Positions 1-6,853 are shown, numbered from the stretch's first letter. The stretch: 13,535 nucleotides of DNA from a bacterium (GCA_030426865.1 JAUHXN010000044.1:1-13535); one strand, 5' to 3'. Notes: a model not told the origin generated them from the letters alone. Translations and numbers: made by a program.

Positions 1-309
1 TCAAAGATATACTCTGGAGTGGGTGGCCAGATGGATTTCATTCGTGGTGCCTCGCTCTCGGAAGGAGGAAAACCAATTATTGCTCTTAGTTCGACTACAA
101 GTAAAGGTGAATCGAAGATAGTCCCATTCCTAAAGCAAGGAGCAGGCGTAGTTACTACAAGAGCACATATACATTACGTAGTAACAGAATACGGTGTAGC
201 TAATCTATATGGTAAAACAATAGAAGAAAGAATATCCGAGCTAATTAGAATAGCTCACCCAATGCACAGAGAGCAATTAGAAAAATCCAAGAAGTTGCTT
301 TTTAGTTAG
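1..309 (+). CDS. Acetyl-CoA hydrolase/CoA-transferase family, C-terminal fragment
   Basis: This is the 3' end of a gene entering from the left edge; the frame is open from base 1 (SKIYSGVGGQMDFIRGAS...) to the TAG at 307-309, about 102 residues. The GVGGQ-DFIRGA block and the later HIHYVVTEYGVANLYGKT block are hallmarks of the C-terminal domain of the acetyl-CoA hydrolase/4-hydroxybutyrate CoA-transferase family (Cat1/Cat2 type), cytoplasmic enzymes that move CoA between short-chain acids. The active-site glutamate of the family should lie upstream, outside the window, so hydrolase and transferase activity cannot be told apart and the acid substrate is unknown. The GTG at 19 is internal and should not be taken as a start. 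The protein ends in a Lys-rich tail, normal for the family. It points the same way as flhA but is separated from it by a repeat-bearing spacer of about 320 bases and a candidate flhA promoter, so it is probably not in the same operon. Confidence 0.88.
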   Translation, partial: SKIYSGVGGQMDFIRGASLSEGGKPIIALSSTTSKGESKIVPFLKQGAGVVTTRAHIHYVVTEYGVANLYGKTIEERISELIRIAHPMHREQLEKSKKLLFS

Positions 310-595
310 AGGGTTTGATTTATAATATGAACACCCATGCCATTGGCTTGGTAGGCCCTAAGGAGGGGATTAAGCGGAATTATTTTATACATGGATTCTT
401 TACTTCTTTTCATACAGCCCAGATTGAGATTCTTCCCGTCACACTGAGGGAGAGAAATGACCGAAGTGTCTATGGTATTTCACTACACTCAAAGTGATAC
501 CGTCATACTAAGCGAAGCGAAGTATCTATTTTATTCCTTAGATTCTTTACTCTACAAAATAACCCCTCATAAATTATTTGGCAAGCAACTTGCAA
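310..595. repeat. Non-coding spacer carrying degenerate interspersed repeats
   Basis: No credible gene lies here. Two imperfect copies of one unit start at 436 (CCGTCACACTGAGGGA) and 500 (CCGTCATACTAAGCGA), and each is followed by GAAGTGTCTAT or GAAGTATCTAT. The string GATTCTTTAC occurs at 394 and again at 541, with GATTCTTCCC at 428. The motif CACTGAG...CGAAGTG (443-468) recurs at 10939-10958 in another intergenic region of the window. GTCAT-(CT)GA-GCGAAGCGAAG elements of this kind are common dispersed intergenic repeats in Bacteroidota and relatives. An open frame at 315-497 has no recognisable protein character and runs through the repeat, so I treat it as spurious. Confidence 0.6.
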
Positions 596-606
596 TACTA
601 CTTTTG
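577..606 (+). promoter_or_regulatory. Candidate Bacteroidota-type promoter for flhA
   Basis: TTTG at 577-580 and TACTTTTG at 599-606 match the -33 (TTTG) and -7 (TAnnTTTG) elements of the Bacteroidota housekeeping promoter. The spacer is 18 nt, slightly shorter than the usual 19-21. A small inverted repeat, GCAAG-CAA-CTTGC (581-593), sits inside the spacer and could be an operator. Transcription would start near 611-613, leaving a leader of only about 15 nt before the flhA TTG codon. Confidence 0.45.
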
Positions 607-627
607 TGACAGTATTTTTATGAATTA

Positions 628-2766
628 TTGGCTATAATTAGACAATTGGCTTTACTAGATAACCCAACTTTAAACAGATTGAAGAATAGTGTTCTTTCAC
701 CAATCTTTAACAATCCAGATATTGTTTTAGCAGGTGGTGTATTACTCATTCTTGCACTTCTATTATTGCCATTACCACCGTTTGCTTTAGATTTATTCCT
801 GACTCTCAATATAGCCCTTTCAGTAATGATACTAATGGTGGCGGTTTACCTTGTCAAGCCATTAGAATTTTCAGCATTCCCAGCTATACTACTTATCACT
901 ACTATGCTCCGATTGGGGCTTAACGTCGCCTCTACTCGGCTAATACTAGGTGAGGCAGATGCAGGTAAGATTATATATGCATTTGGGGATTTCGTTATAG
1001 GTGGTAACATTGTCGTTGGGATTATCATATTCCTAATCCTCTTAGTCATTAACTTTATAGTAGTTATCAAGGGTTCTACTCGTATAGCCGAAGTATCTGC
1101 TAGGTTTACTTTGGATGCTATGCCAGGTAAGCAAATGAGTATAGATGCCGACCTGAATGCTGGTTATATAGACGAGCAAACTGCTAAAGCTAGACGTGAT
1201 GAATTAGCGCATGAAGCCGACTTTTTTGGGTCTATGGATGGTGCTGCTAAGTTTATAAAAGGTGATGCAATAGCTGGTATTATTATCACTATAGTCAACT
1301 TGATTGGTGGTTTTGCTATTGGTATGTTGCAGCGAGATATGTCTTTTGCAGATGCGATTTCTACTTATTCTACTCTGACTATTGGTGATGGTCTAGTATC
1401 ACAAATTCCGGCTCTACTTATATCAGTAGCTGGAGGTTTGGTAGTAACTCGCTCGGGTGCACGAGACCAACTAGAAACAGAATTTGGGCAACAATTTGGC
1501 GCTAAACCAAGGGCTCTCTATGTAGCGTCTGTGGCTTTGTTCCTAATTGGTTTACTTCCCGGTTTTCCTTTTATTCCATTTACTCTAATTGCAGTTATTA
1601 TTGGTTCTATAGCTTTTTATAGAACTAAAGCAATAAAGAATGTAGCTGATGAAGAGCTACGTGAAGGACTACAAGCTGCAGAAGAAGTTGAGAAACCAAG
1701 CGAAGCCCCAGTAGAAGACCTTCTAAAAGTTGATCCCGTAGAAATAGAGCTTGGTTATTCGCTTATTGCTCTTGTTGATGAAGCTCAAGGCGGTGATGTA
1801 TTCAAACGAATAACAAATGTCCGCAAGCAGTTAGCGACTGAATTGGGGATTATCCTCCCCCCTGTTCGTGTACGAGATAATCTACAATTAGATCCAGAAA
1901 ATTATATTATCAAAATCCGTGGAAATGAAGTTGCTTCTAACTTCCTATTTCCTAATATGCTATTGGCTATGAATCCAGGTACAGCTGAGGGTGAGCTCCG
2001 TGGTAAACACGTAACCGAACCTGTCTTCGGATTACCAGCCAAATGGATAGACCAAAACGAAAGAGAAAATGCTGAGATTATGGGTTATACTGTAGTCGAA
2101 TCTGCTACTGTGTTAACCACTCATTTGACAGAAATACTTAAACGAAACTCAGACAAACTATTAACTAGACAAGATACTAAGCAATTAGTCGATAATCTAA
2201 AAGATGATTACCCAGCTCTGACAGAAGAGATTTCTCCGGACAATCTACCACTTTCTACTATACAGAAAGTGTTACAAAACTTACTTGAAGAAGGTATTCC
2301 TATTCGTGATTTACCTTTGATATTAGAATCATTACTTGAATACTACAGAGTAACTCAGAATATAGATGTACTAACAGAATACGTCCGCCATAATCTGTCT
2401 GAGACTATCAAAACTCTTTACGAAGATGGTGATGGTGTAGTTCATGCTATTTCGCTAGACCCAGAAATAGAAGATAGCATATCACAAGCATTACAGAAAA
2501 GTGGTGGCAATCAGATAAGCCCATCTATGGGACTATCTCCAGAATTTATAACACGTGTCAAAGAAGGAGTATCAAAAGCTATTGACGATACTACCATAGC
2601 AGGACATCTACCTGTAGTTATTTGCTCAGCCCAAGTGCGACCTTACTTCAAAAAAATGATACAGACCACATTCCCTGTTGTCAGTGTAATTAGTTACTCA
2701 GAGTTACCTTCTGATACAGATATCGAAATACTTACAAGTGTAAATGTACTAGAACAAGTACAATAA
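628..2766 (+). CDS. flhA: Flagellar biosynthesis protein FlhA
   Basis: FlhA is the large inner-membrane subunit of the flagellar type III export gate. Its cytoplasmic C-terminal ring docks chaperone-substrate complexes. The 712 residues match the family length of about 690-710. The N-terminal half carries about eight membrane segments (roughly 33-340). The FHIPEP-family signatures are MLRLGLNVASTRLIL (93-107) and FTLDAMPGKQMSIDADLNAG (160-179); the DADLNAG form favours FlhA over injectisome SctV, which usually has DLR there. Residues from about 345 form the soluble domain. The start is TTG: the frame is closed upstream at 607-609 and no in-frame ATG exists before the first membrane helix. An ATG at 620 is out of frame and stops after five codons. 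No other flagellar gene is in the window, so flhA is separated from the usual flhB/flhF neighbours. A J-domain gene follows after 35 nt and is probably co-transcribed. Confidence 0.95.
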   Translation: MAIIRQLALLDNPTLNRLKNSVLSPIFNNPDIVLAGGVLLILALLLLPLPPFALDLFLTLNIALSVMILMVAVYLVKPLEFSAFPAILLITTMLRLGLNVASTRLILGEADAGKIIYAFGDFVIGGNIVVGIIIFLILLVINFIVVIKGSTRIAEVSARFTLDAMPGKQMSIDADLNAGYIDEQTAKARRDELAHEADFFGSMDGAAKFIKGDAIAGIIITIVNLIGGFAIGMLQRDMSFADAISTYSTLTIGDGLVSQIPALLISVAGGLVVTRSGARDQLETEFGQQFGAKPRALYVASVALFLIGLLPGFPFIPFTLIAVIIGSIAFYRTKAIKNVADEELREGLQAAEEVEKPSEAPVEDLLKVDPVEIELGYSLIALVDEAQGGDVFKRITNVRKQLATELGIILPPVRVRDNLQLDPENYIIKIRGNEVASNFLFPNMLLAMNPGTAEGELRGKHVTEPVFGLPAKWIDQNERENAEIMGYTVVESATVLTTHLTEILKRNSDKLLTRQDTKQLVDNLKDDYPALTEEISPDNLPLSTIQKVLQNLLEEGIPIRDLPLILESLLEYYRVTQNIDVLTEYVRHNLSETIKTLYEDGDGVVHAISLDPEIEDSISQALQKSGGNQISPSMGLSPEFITRVKEGVSKAIDDTTIAGHLPVVICSAQVRPYFKKMIQTTFPVVSVISYSELPSDTDIEILTSVNVLEQVQ

Positions 2767-2801
2767 TTCAGGAATTTTCATTATTTTTATAATCTTAAAA
2801 T

Positions 2802-3077
2802 ATGAAAATCAAAAATTATTATAGAATACTTGGACTAGAGAGCTCTGCCACTTCCGATGAAATTCGGATGGCATATAAGCGCTTGGTACGAAAATACCAC
2901 CCCGATCTTCACCCCGATGACGAAAAAATCCAAAGAGTATTCGGTGAGATAAAAGAAGCCTACGAAGTTCTCGGTGACCTAGACAAACGCCTAAACTATA
3001 ATCTACTGCTCAGCAAATCCAAAAAGCTGATGGACGAAGTTACTCGACGCGAATATGAGATGAATAAGAAGAAGTGA
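2802..3077 (+). CDS. Small J-domain (DnaJ-like) co-chaperone
   Basis: The 91-residue protein is essentially one J domain. It opens with NYYRILGLESSATSDEIR (5-22), has the helix II stretch AYKRLVRKYHPD with the invariant HPD tripeptide at 33-35, and continues with the EIKEAYEVLGD helix III. J domains stimulate the ATPase of DnaK-type Hsp70s through HPD. The Gly/Phe region, zinc-finger and substrate-binding domains of true DnaJ are absent, so this is a class C (type III) J protein that would recruit Hsp70 to a specific client. The C-terminal tail is short, charged and helical (KLMDEVTRREYEMNKKK), with no membrane segment. It lies 35 nt downstream of flhA on the same strand with no promoter visible between them. 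A role in flagellar assembly is possible from position alone but unproven. Confidence 0.9.
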   Translation: MKIKNYYRILGLESSATSDEIRMAYKRLVRKYHPDLHPDDEKIQRVFGEIKEAYEVLGDLDKRLNYNLLLSKSKKLMDEVTRREYEMNKKK

Positions 3078-3097
3078 TTATTCTATTGTAATTCACT

Positions 3098-3154
3098 TTA
3101 TACCAAAAGGTATAATACCAATAGGTAAAAAATATTTTATACTATTTGGTATAA
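3098..3154. repeat. Three consecutive TATACC-N4-GGTATA palindromes
   Basis: Between the convergent J-domain and TonB-receptor genes lie three related dyads. The first is TTATACC-AAAA-GGTATAA (3098-3115), the second TACC-AATA-GGTA (3116-3127), and the third TATACT-ATTT-GGTATA (3138-3153, one G-T pair). All have a 4-nt centre and the same TACC/GGTA core. They could act as weak bidirectional terminators at RNA level or as a clustered protein-binding site; the regular core makes chance less likely. Confidence 0.6.
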
Positions 3155-3165
3155 TGAATGTACCG

Positions 3166-5220
3166 CTATTCACTTATAAACATATCGTCAGATATACTCA
3201 CGCCTAACATAATCCAACGCCCAGGTAACTGTACACCCAATATATCAGAATATTCTCTGTCGAATAGATTTTTAACTGTTAAATCGAAGTCAAAAGAGCT
3301 AAGTCTGTAAGTCAATTTGGCATCCATTACGAAGTACTCTGGAGTCAAACCAAACTCTATTGATTGGTCTTCAGTTACATCACGCTTTCTGTAAATTGCG
3401 TCTGTACCAATTTTTAGAAAATCAGTCATAATGTAGAACAGCCCCGCTGAGAAATTTAGCCCAGCTGCATTAGTAATATACTTAGAGCTCACATCATCAG
3501 CAACAGTTATATCCAATATATTACCACCAACGTACCAATTAAAAGTTTTTAAACTACTGCCCTCAAACCCACTTATCTTAAACTCTACTCCTCTTACCTG
3601 CAATTCTGCTAAGTTTTGAGCGTATAGATAATCGAAAGTTGGGTCTAGGTTTTGATTATTAGTTATCTCACTTCCTTTCTTGAAGCCATAATCTATTATA
3701 TTCTTTGAATCGCGCATATATCCCGTTAGGTTCAGCGATATTTTCTGTGTTAGTTGTATATCAGTTCCTGCTTCGTAGTTCCAAGATATTTCAGGTAATA
3801 AATCTGGATTCCCTAGGTTTCTACCGGCTGAGAGTATTCCTTCCAATCCCGTAGATACATATCTTTCTGTGTAGTCTGGAGTACGGATAGAACGACCCGC
3901 ATTTGCTCTTAGTTTTATTTTATCCGTCAAGTAATAATTTGTACCAACACTAGGAACTACTTCTATGTCACCAGTAGGTAATAGCTCGCCCCTGAGACCA
4001 GCATTCATATTAAAATCAGTGTTGAAATCGTGAACTCCAACCGCGTATAAACCAAGTTGTTGTTGACTTCTATCGCCTCTATCAGTACTTTCCATAAAGT
4101 TGAATTGCAGTTCAGTTCCGAAGGTCATCGCCGTATTTGCATCAAGTTTAAGCTGCTCGTGAATATTCAAATCCCCGCTTATTGTCATATGATTATTTGG
4201 AGTAAAATCTGGGTTAAAAACAAAATCATCTGTGGTATATATTAACCCTAGATTCCCAATTATATCATGCCCTTCGTAGCTTCTGATTCTAAATTTAGTC
4301 TGGCCAAAATACCTTTCTACTCGCTCTTTTGATTTATCGAATGAAGATGCTGTATAAAAGTATCTAGCATCGAAATATCTATAATCAGCAGCGAATCTAT
4401 AAGCAATATAATCGGTTTCATTCATTGTCTCATTAATTGACATCCCACCTGTATGATTATTGAATCCATAATTATGAGTATTATTGAATGCTGGATAACC
4501 ATAAGATTCATTGTGATTATAAGCAATATCAATATGTACGTTAGAACCGGTAGATGCTTGTGAAAAATAATTTATTCCATAGGTTGAATACTGCCCAATT
4601 GATATACCCAATATGCCTTCTTCGTATTCCTTATCATTTATAGTGTCCTTTTCAATATATTTTACTTTTTCTGAGGGAATATATCTTGGTGCATTACCGC
4701 ACATCATAGGTGGTTGTCTATATTGAAAAAAAGTGGACATATTTCTTGTTACTATATTTATCACGCCACCGACTGCATCAGCGCCATAAATAACGGAACT
4801 TGCACCTTTGATTATCTCTATTCGGTATATATTAGAAAGTGTTATTGGTAAGTTACTATTGAAATGACCAGTCATAGGGTCGCCTATACGAATACCATCA
4901 AGGAGAATTAGTGTTTGGTTGTATGTCCCGCCTCGCATAGTTATATCAGCTTGAGTGCCGTACATTCCTCTGCTCTGGATTTCCACTCCCGGTATATAAC
5001 GTAGTAGCTCATCTACTGAGTTGACAGGCATCTGACTAATTTCGTATTGGGTGATTACTTCGACTTGCTTGCCGAGATCTTTGAGTTCGATTCCTGTGCG
5101 TGAATCTGTAACCTCTATTTCATCCAACCGGAAAGTAGGATAGCTCCTCTTTTCAGTACTATCTTGCGCCGATAGTAATGTTGAGGATATTATAAATATT
5201 AATAGTAAAGTAAATTTCAT
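3166..5220 (-). CDS. TonB-dependent outer-membrane receptor
   Basis: The 684-residue protein has a Sec signal peptide (MKFTLLLIFIISSTLLSAQ, cleavage probably after LSAQ or SAQ), a TonB-box-like segment (LDEIEVTDSR), and a plug domain at about 40-160. Typical plug blocks are visible: PGVEIQSRG, ITMRGG, LILLDGIRIGDP, YRIEIIKGASSVIYGADAVG and GVINIVT. The rest is a 22-strand barrel ending in NLFDREY...PGRWIMLGVSI. The layout is closest to BtuB/CirA/FepA-like receptors for metal chelates or cobalamin, but the ligand cannot be told from sequence. Two oddities stand out: a loop of about 40 residues just after the plug, containing MMCGNAPRY and many charges, and an extra SDDMFISE tail after the last strand, where most barrels end in an aromatic residue. 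It lies 66 nt downstream of the seven-helix gene, so it is probably the last gene of the MarR operon. It converges with the J-domain gene. Confidence 0.92.
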   Translation of the reverse strand: MKFTLLLIFIISSTLLSAQDSTEKRSYPTFRLDEIEVTDSRTGIELKDLGKQVEVITQYEISQMPVNSVDELLRYIPGVEIQSRGMYGTQADITMRGGTYNQTLILLDGIRIGDPMTGHFNSNLPITLSNIYRIEIIKGASSVIYGADAVGGVINIVTRNMSTFFQYRQPPMMCGNAPRYIPSEKVKYIEKDTINDKEYEEGILGISIGQYSTYGINYFSQASTGSNVHIDIAYNHNESYGYPAFNNTHNYGFNNHTGGMSINETMNETDYIAYRFAADYRYFDARYFYTASSFDKSKERVERYFGQTKFRIRSYEGHDIIGNLGLIYTTDDFVFNPDFTPNNHMTISGDLNIHEQLKLDANTAMTFGTELQFNFMESTDRGDRSQQQLGLYAVGVHDFNTDFNMNAGLRGELLPTGDIEVVPSVGTNYYLTDKIKLRANAGRSIRTPDYTERYVSTGLEGILSAGRNLGNPDLLPEISWNYEAGTDIQLTQKISLNLTGYMRDSKNIIDYGFKKGSEITNNQNLDPTFDYLYAQNLAELQVRGVEFKISGFEGSSLKTFNWYVGGNILDITVADDVSSKYITNAAGLNFSAGLFYIMTDFLKIGTDAIYRKRDVTEDQSIEFGLTPEYFVMDAKLTYRLSSFDFDLTVKNLFDREYSDILGVQLPGRWIMLGVSISDDMFISE

Positions 5221-5286
5221 TTCAATTTTTGCTATTCATCTTTGATGCAATGTAAGCAAAGAAATATTAATTCACATTATCAACTA

Positions 5287-5988
5287 TCAACTCTTTCTTG
5301 CTTGTACTAGTGATAGTACGTGTATAAACACAGCTGACGGCATCAAAAAACCAGCTACCAATGTGAATGGATACGTTCCCAATTGGTTAGATAAAAGTCC
5401 GATTTCACTACCGTATAATTGCGGTGCATACATGGAGGTAATGAAGAGAAATATAATTGAAGCAATTACTGTTAGCCCCAGATAATTCCAAATAGTGATT
5501 AACTTAAGAGAAGGCATACCCTTTTTGTAAATTATAGTTCCGATTACCGGCGCAGATAGAGCATAAATCATATCCATATTGTAACCCTCGATAGTGACGT
5601 TACTATGCAAAATACCAGCTGCGACTGTGTATACGAATATAGTTTCTATTCCGATTCTGAATGATTGATAATAAGCTAACCAATGCGGAGGAACTACTTT
5701 TATCCATTTTTCATTTCTATTCTTGTATAGGAATAGGCCAGTGAATATGAAAAGTGGTAATATCATCATTAATACAAACCTAGGAGGGAATGATAGGTCT
5801 TCTAGGAATCCTGATTTGGAAAGTAGGAACACATAAACTTGCCAGAGAGTTAGTCCAATTACAACAGTAGCCTTTCTCTTTTTTCTTATAGCTAGGTCAC
5901 TAATTGAGTTATCTATTGCGTAAAACCCAATCTTAATCAGAATCAGATTCATGATTAATGTCAATAGTATATATGATAATTCTAACAT
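5287..5988 (-). CDS. Seven-helix integral membrane protein of unknown function
   Basis: I do not recognise the family. The 233 residues contain about seven hydrophobic segments, at roughly 3-24, 40-57, 69-88, 109-127, 139-155, 164-185 and 206-227. They are joined by short, mostly basic loops such as IRKKRK and YKNRNEK. The longest soluble stretch (about 88-108, KNRNEKWIKVVPPHWLAYYQ) has a Trp/Pro/His cluster. No transport, enzyme or sensor motif stands out. It starts 10 nt after the stop of the upstream marR gene, so the two are almost certainly translated from one message, and the TonB receptor follows. That context suggests inner-membrane uptake, export or sensing of a small molecule the MarR protein responds to, but this is inference only. 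Confidence 0.8.
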   Translation of the reverse strand: MLELSYILLTLIMNLILIKIGFYAIDNSISDLAIRKKRKATVVIGLTLWQVYVFLLSKSGFLEDLSFPPRFVLMMILPLFIFTGLFLYKNRNEKWIKVVPPHWLAYYQSFRIGIETIFVYTVAAGILHSNVTIEGYNMDMIYALSAPVIGTIIYKKGMPSLKLITIWNYLGLTVIASIIFLFITSMYAPQLYGSEIGLLSNQLGTYPFTLVAGFLMPSAVFIHVLSLVQARKS

Positions 5989-5998
5989 GATAAACCTA

Positions 5999-6415
5999 TT
6001 AATTAGTAAGTTTTGTTACCACTTCGTCAATGGCAGTTACACCATTTTCACCAAGTGCTTTTTTTATTTCTTTCATGGCCTTTTTCCAACTCGGTATTAC
6101 TTCTGTTACAAACTCCAACCCCGATTCGGTTATAACTAGTTTAGGTAATTGCTTTTGCTCTAAATACCCTTTTTCTGCTAACCGTTTTAGATTGCGACTA
6201 ACAGTCGATTTTTCTAAATAGTAAAATTCACTTATTTGTTTTTGGGTTATTTCTTTCATCTTAGAAGTAATGAAAAGTATGCTTAGTTGACTTTCCGTAA
6301 TGTCATGCTTAGCTAGATGCTTTCTAAATATATTGGAAGTAAGTCTGGAAATTAGTCCAACTTTACCAGCTATGCATGATGAAAAATCTGTTTTTTCTAT
6401 TTCCGTGTAATTCAT
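5999..6415 (-). CDS. MarR-family winged-helix transcriptional regulator
   Basis: The 138-residue protein has the MarR layout: an N-terminal dimerisation helix, helices through LAKHDITESQLSILFITSK (about 34-52), a winged helix with ITQKQISEFYYLEKSTVSRN (about 56-75, recognition helix LEKSTVSRNLKRLAEKGYL), a short wing ending LVITESG, and a C-terminal dimerisation helix. MarR proteins bind palindromic operators as dimers and release on small-molecule binding or cysteine oxidation. One cysteine (Cys14, SSCIAGK) lies near the N-terminus, where redox-sensing relatives such as OhrR also carry a cysteine, but the surrounding motif is not OhrR-like. A perfect 18-bp palindrome begins 21 nt upstream of the ATG, so autorepression is likely. 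It leads a probable operon with the seven-helix protein (10-nt gap) and the TonB receptor. The wing is unusually short (YLEQKQLPKLVIT), without the DxRxxxV motif of classical MarR wings. Confidence 0.87.
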   Translation of the reverse strand: MNYTEIEKTDFSSCIAGKVGLISRLTSNIFRKHLAKHDITESQLSILFITSKMKEITQKQISEFYYLEKSTVSRNLKRLAEKGYLEQKQLPKLVITESGLEFVTEVIPSWKKAMKEIKKALGENGVTAIDEVVTKLTN

Positions 6416-6435
6416 AAAAGCAAAATAGAAAACAT

Positions 6436-6453
6436 AAGTTGTATATACAACTT
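6436..6453. promoter_or_regulatory. Operator-like perfect 18-bp palindrome upstream of marR
   Basis: AAGTTGTATATACAACTT is identical on both strands. It lies 21-38 nt upstream of the marR start codon. The TTGTATATACAA core is of the size and AT-rich symmetric form bound by MarR-family dimers, so this is the probable autoregulatory operator of the marR/seven-helix/receptor operon. It is the only copy I see in the window. Confidence 0.7.
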
Positions 6454-6460
6454 TTATAAT

Positions 6461-6508
6461 AATTAGTGAAAAGAAAGTGAGAGAGGTGGAATTATCTTTT
6501 CACTAATT
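6461..6508. repeat. Perfect 14-bp inverted repeat (hairpin) between marR and the Mor-like gene
   Basis: AATTAGTGAAAAGA (6461-6474) and TCTTTTCACTAATT (6495-6508) are exact reverse complements with a 20-nt loop. The right arm overlaps the stop codon (6503-6505) and the last codon of the Mor-like gene. On the plus strand the stem is followed by seven T (6512-6518), but no plus-strand gene reads into it. On the minus strand, the direction of both flanking genes, the sequence after the stem is only AT-rich, so a standard minus-strand terminator is doubtful. Confidence 0.65.
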
Positions 6509-6763
6509 GTATTTTTTTACAAGACACTTTAGATATTGCTCAGTCACGCCCAATCGCATAGCGAGTTTCTTGAGTGTTTCTGTCTTGTTTTCTCTGATAT
6601 ATCTGTATATCAAGTCATCGAATCTGGTTATCTTAGGTACGTAAAAACTAAGACCACCAAGGTTTTCTATCATCTGTATCACGACTTCTTCGCCGCATAC
6701 ATCGTATATCATTTGCAAATCTTCGGTCAAATCACCGTACTGCAAGTCTCTAAGTATATTCAT
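6503..6763 (-). CDS. Mor-family (phage Mu middle operon regulator-like) DNA-binding protein
   Basis: The 86-residue protein fits the Mor/C activator family. An N-terminal helical part, LTEDLQMIYDVCGEEVVIQM (12-31), is followed by the diagnostic GG-x-x-x-YVPK strand (GGLSFYVPK, 36-44), then a helical domain ending in an HTH, LKKLAMRLGVTEQYLKCLVK (64-83). In phage Mu, Mor dimerises through the helix/strand region and activates a middle promoter with RNA polymerase. Members in bacterial genomes are usually in prophages or domesticated. This copy is shorter than Mu Mor (129 aa), lacking the long N-terminal extension. It is preceded by AGGAG five nt from the ATG (6769-6773), a strong Shine-Dalgarno that most genes here lack, which hints at foreign origin. 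It diverges from the CI-type gene and is probably repressed from operator O1. Confidence 0.72.
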   Translation of the reverse strand: MNILRDLQYGDLTEDLQMIYDVCGEEVVIQMIENLGGLSFYVPKITRFDDLIYRYIRENKTETLKKLAMRLGVTEQYLKCLVKKYN

Positions 6764-6822
6764 AATATCTCCTAATAATTTTGAATATGGTAAATAATTC
6801 GATTGCTCTGCAATCCGTACAA

Positions 6823-6853
6823 CAATTTTATGTAGATTTTACATATTTTGCAA
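6823..6853 (-). promoter_or_regulatory. Promoter of the Mor-like gene with embedded operator O1
   Basis: Read on the minus strand, TTG (complement of 6851-6853) is followed after 20 nt by TAAAATTG (complement of 6823-6830), one mismatch from the Bacteroidota -7 box TAnnTTTG. The same stretch also reads as TTGCAA-N17-TAAAAT, a sigma-70-like pair. Operator O1 fills the spacer, so a bound repressor would block polymerase. The predicted start near 6817 would place the GATTGC hairpin (6801-6815) at the very 5' end of the mRNA. Confidence 0.5.
6829..6845. promoter_or_regulatory. Operator O1 (TATGTA-N5-TACATA)
   Basis: TATGTAGATTTTACATA has 6-bp inverted half-sites around a 5-bp centre. It is identical in half-sites and spacing to O3 and lies inside the predicted core promoter of the Mor-like gene. 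The probable ligand is the CI-type protein encoded from 7090. Confidence 0.65.

Noticed and set aside
315..497. 60-codon open frame after the CoA-transferase gene
   Set aside because: It has no recognisable domain or consistent protein pattern and runs across degenerate intergenic repeats.
618..1070. Minus-strand open frames opposite the 5' part of flhA
   Set aside because: They are shadows of a clearly coding FlhA membrane domain; their translations are low-complexity and match nothing.
628..2766. Injectisome export gate protein (SctV/HrcV) instead of FlhA
   Set aside because: The DADLNAG motif and general length favour FlhA, and no injectisome genes are nearby.
3098..3154. CRISPR array
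   Set aside because: The repeats are too short and closely spaced, with no spacer-sized units.
6536..6775. Plus-strand open frame opposite the Mor-like gene
   Set aside because: The minus strand has a recognisable GG-YVPK/HTH protein and a Shine-Dalgarno, while the plus-strand product has no family character.
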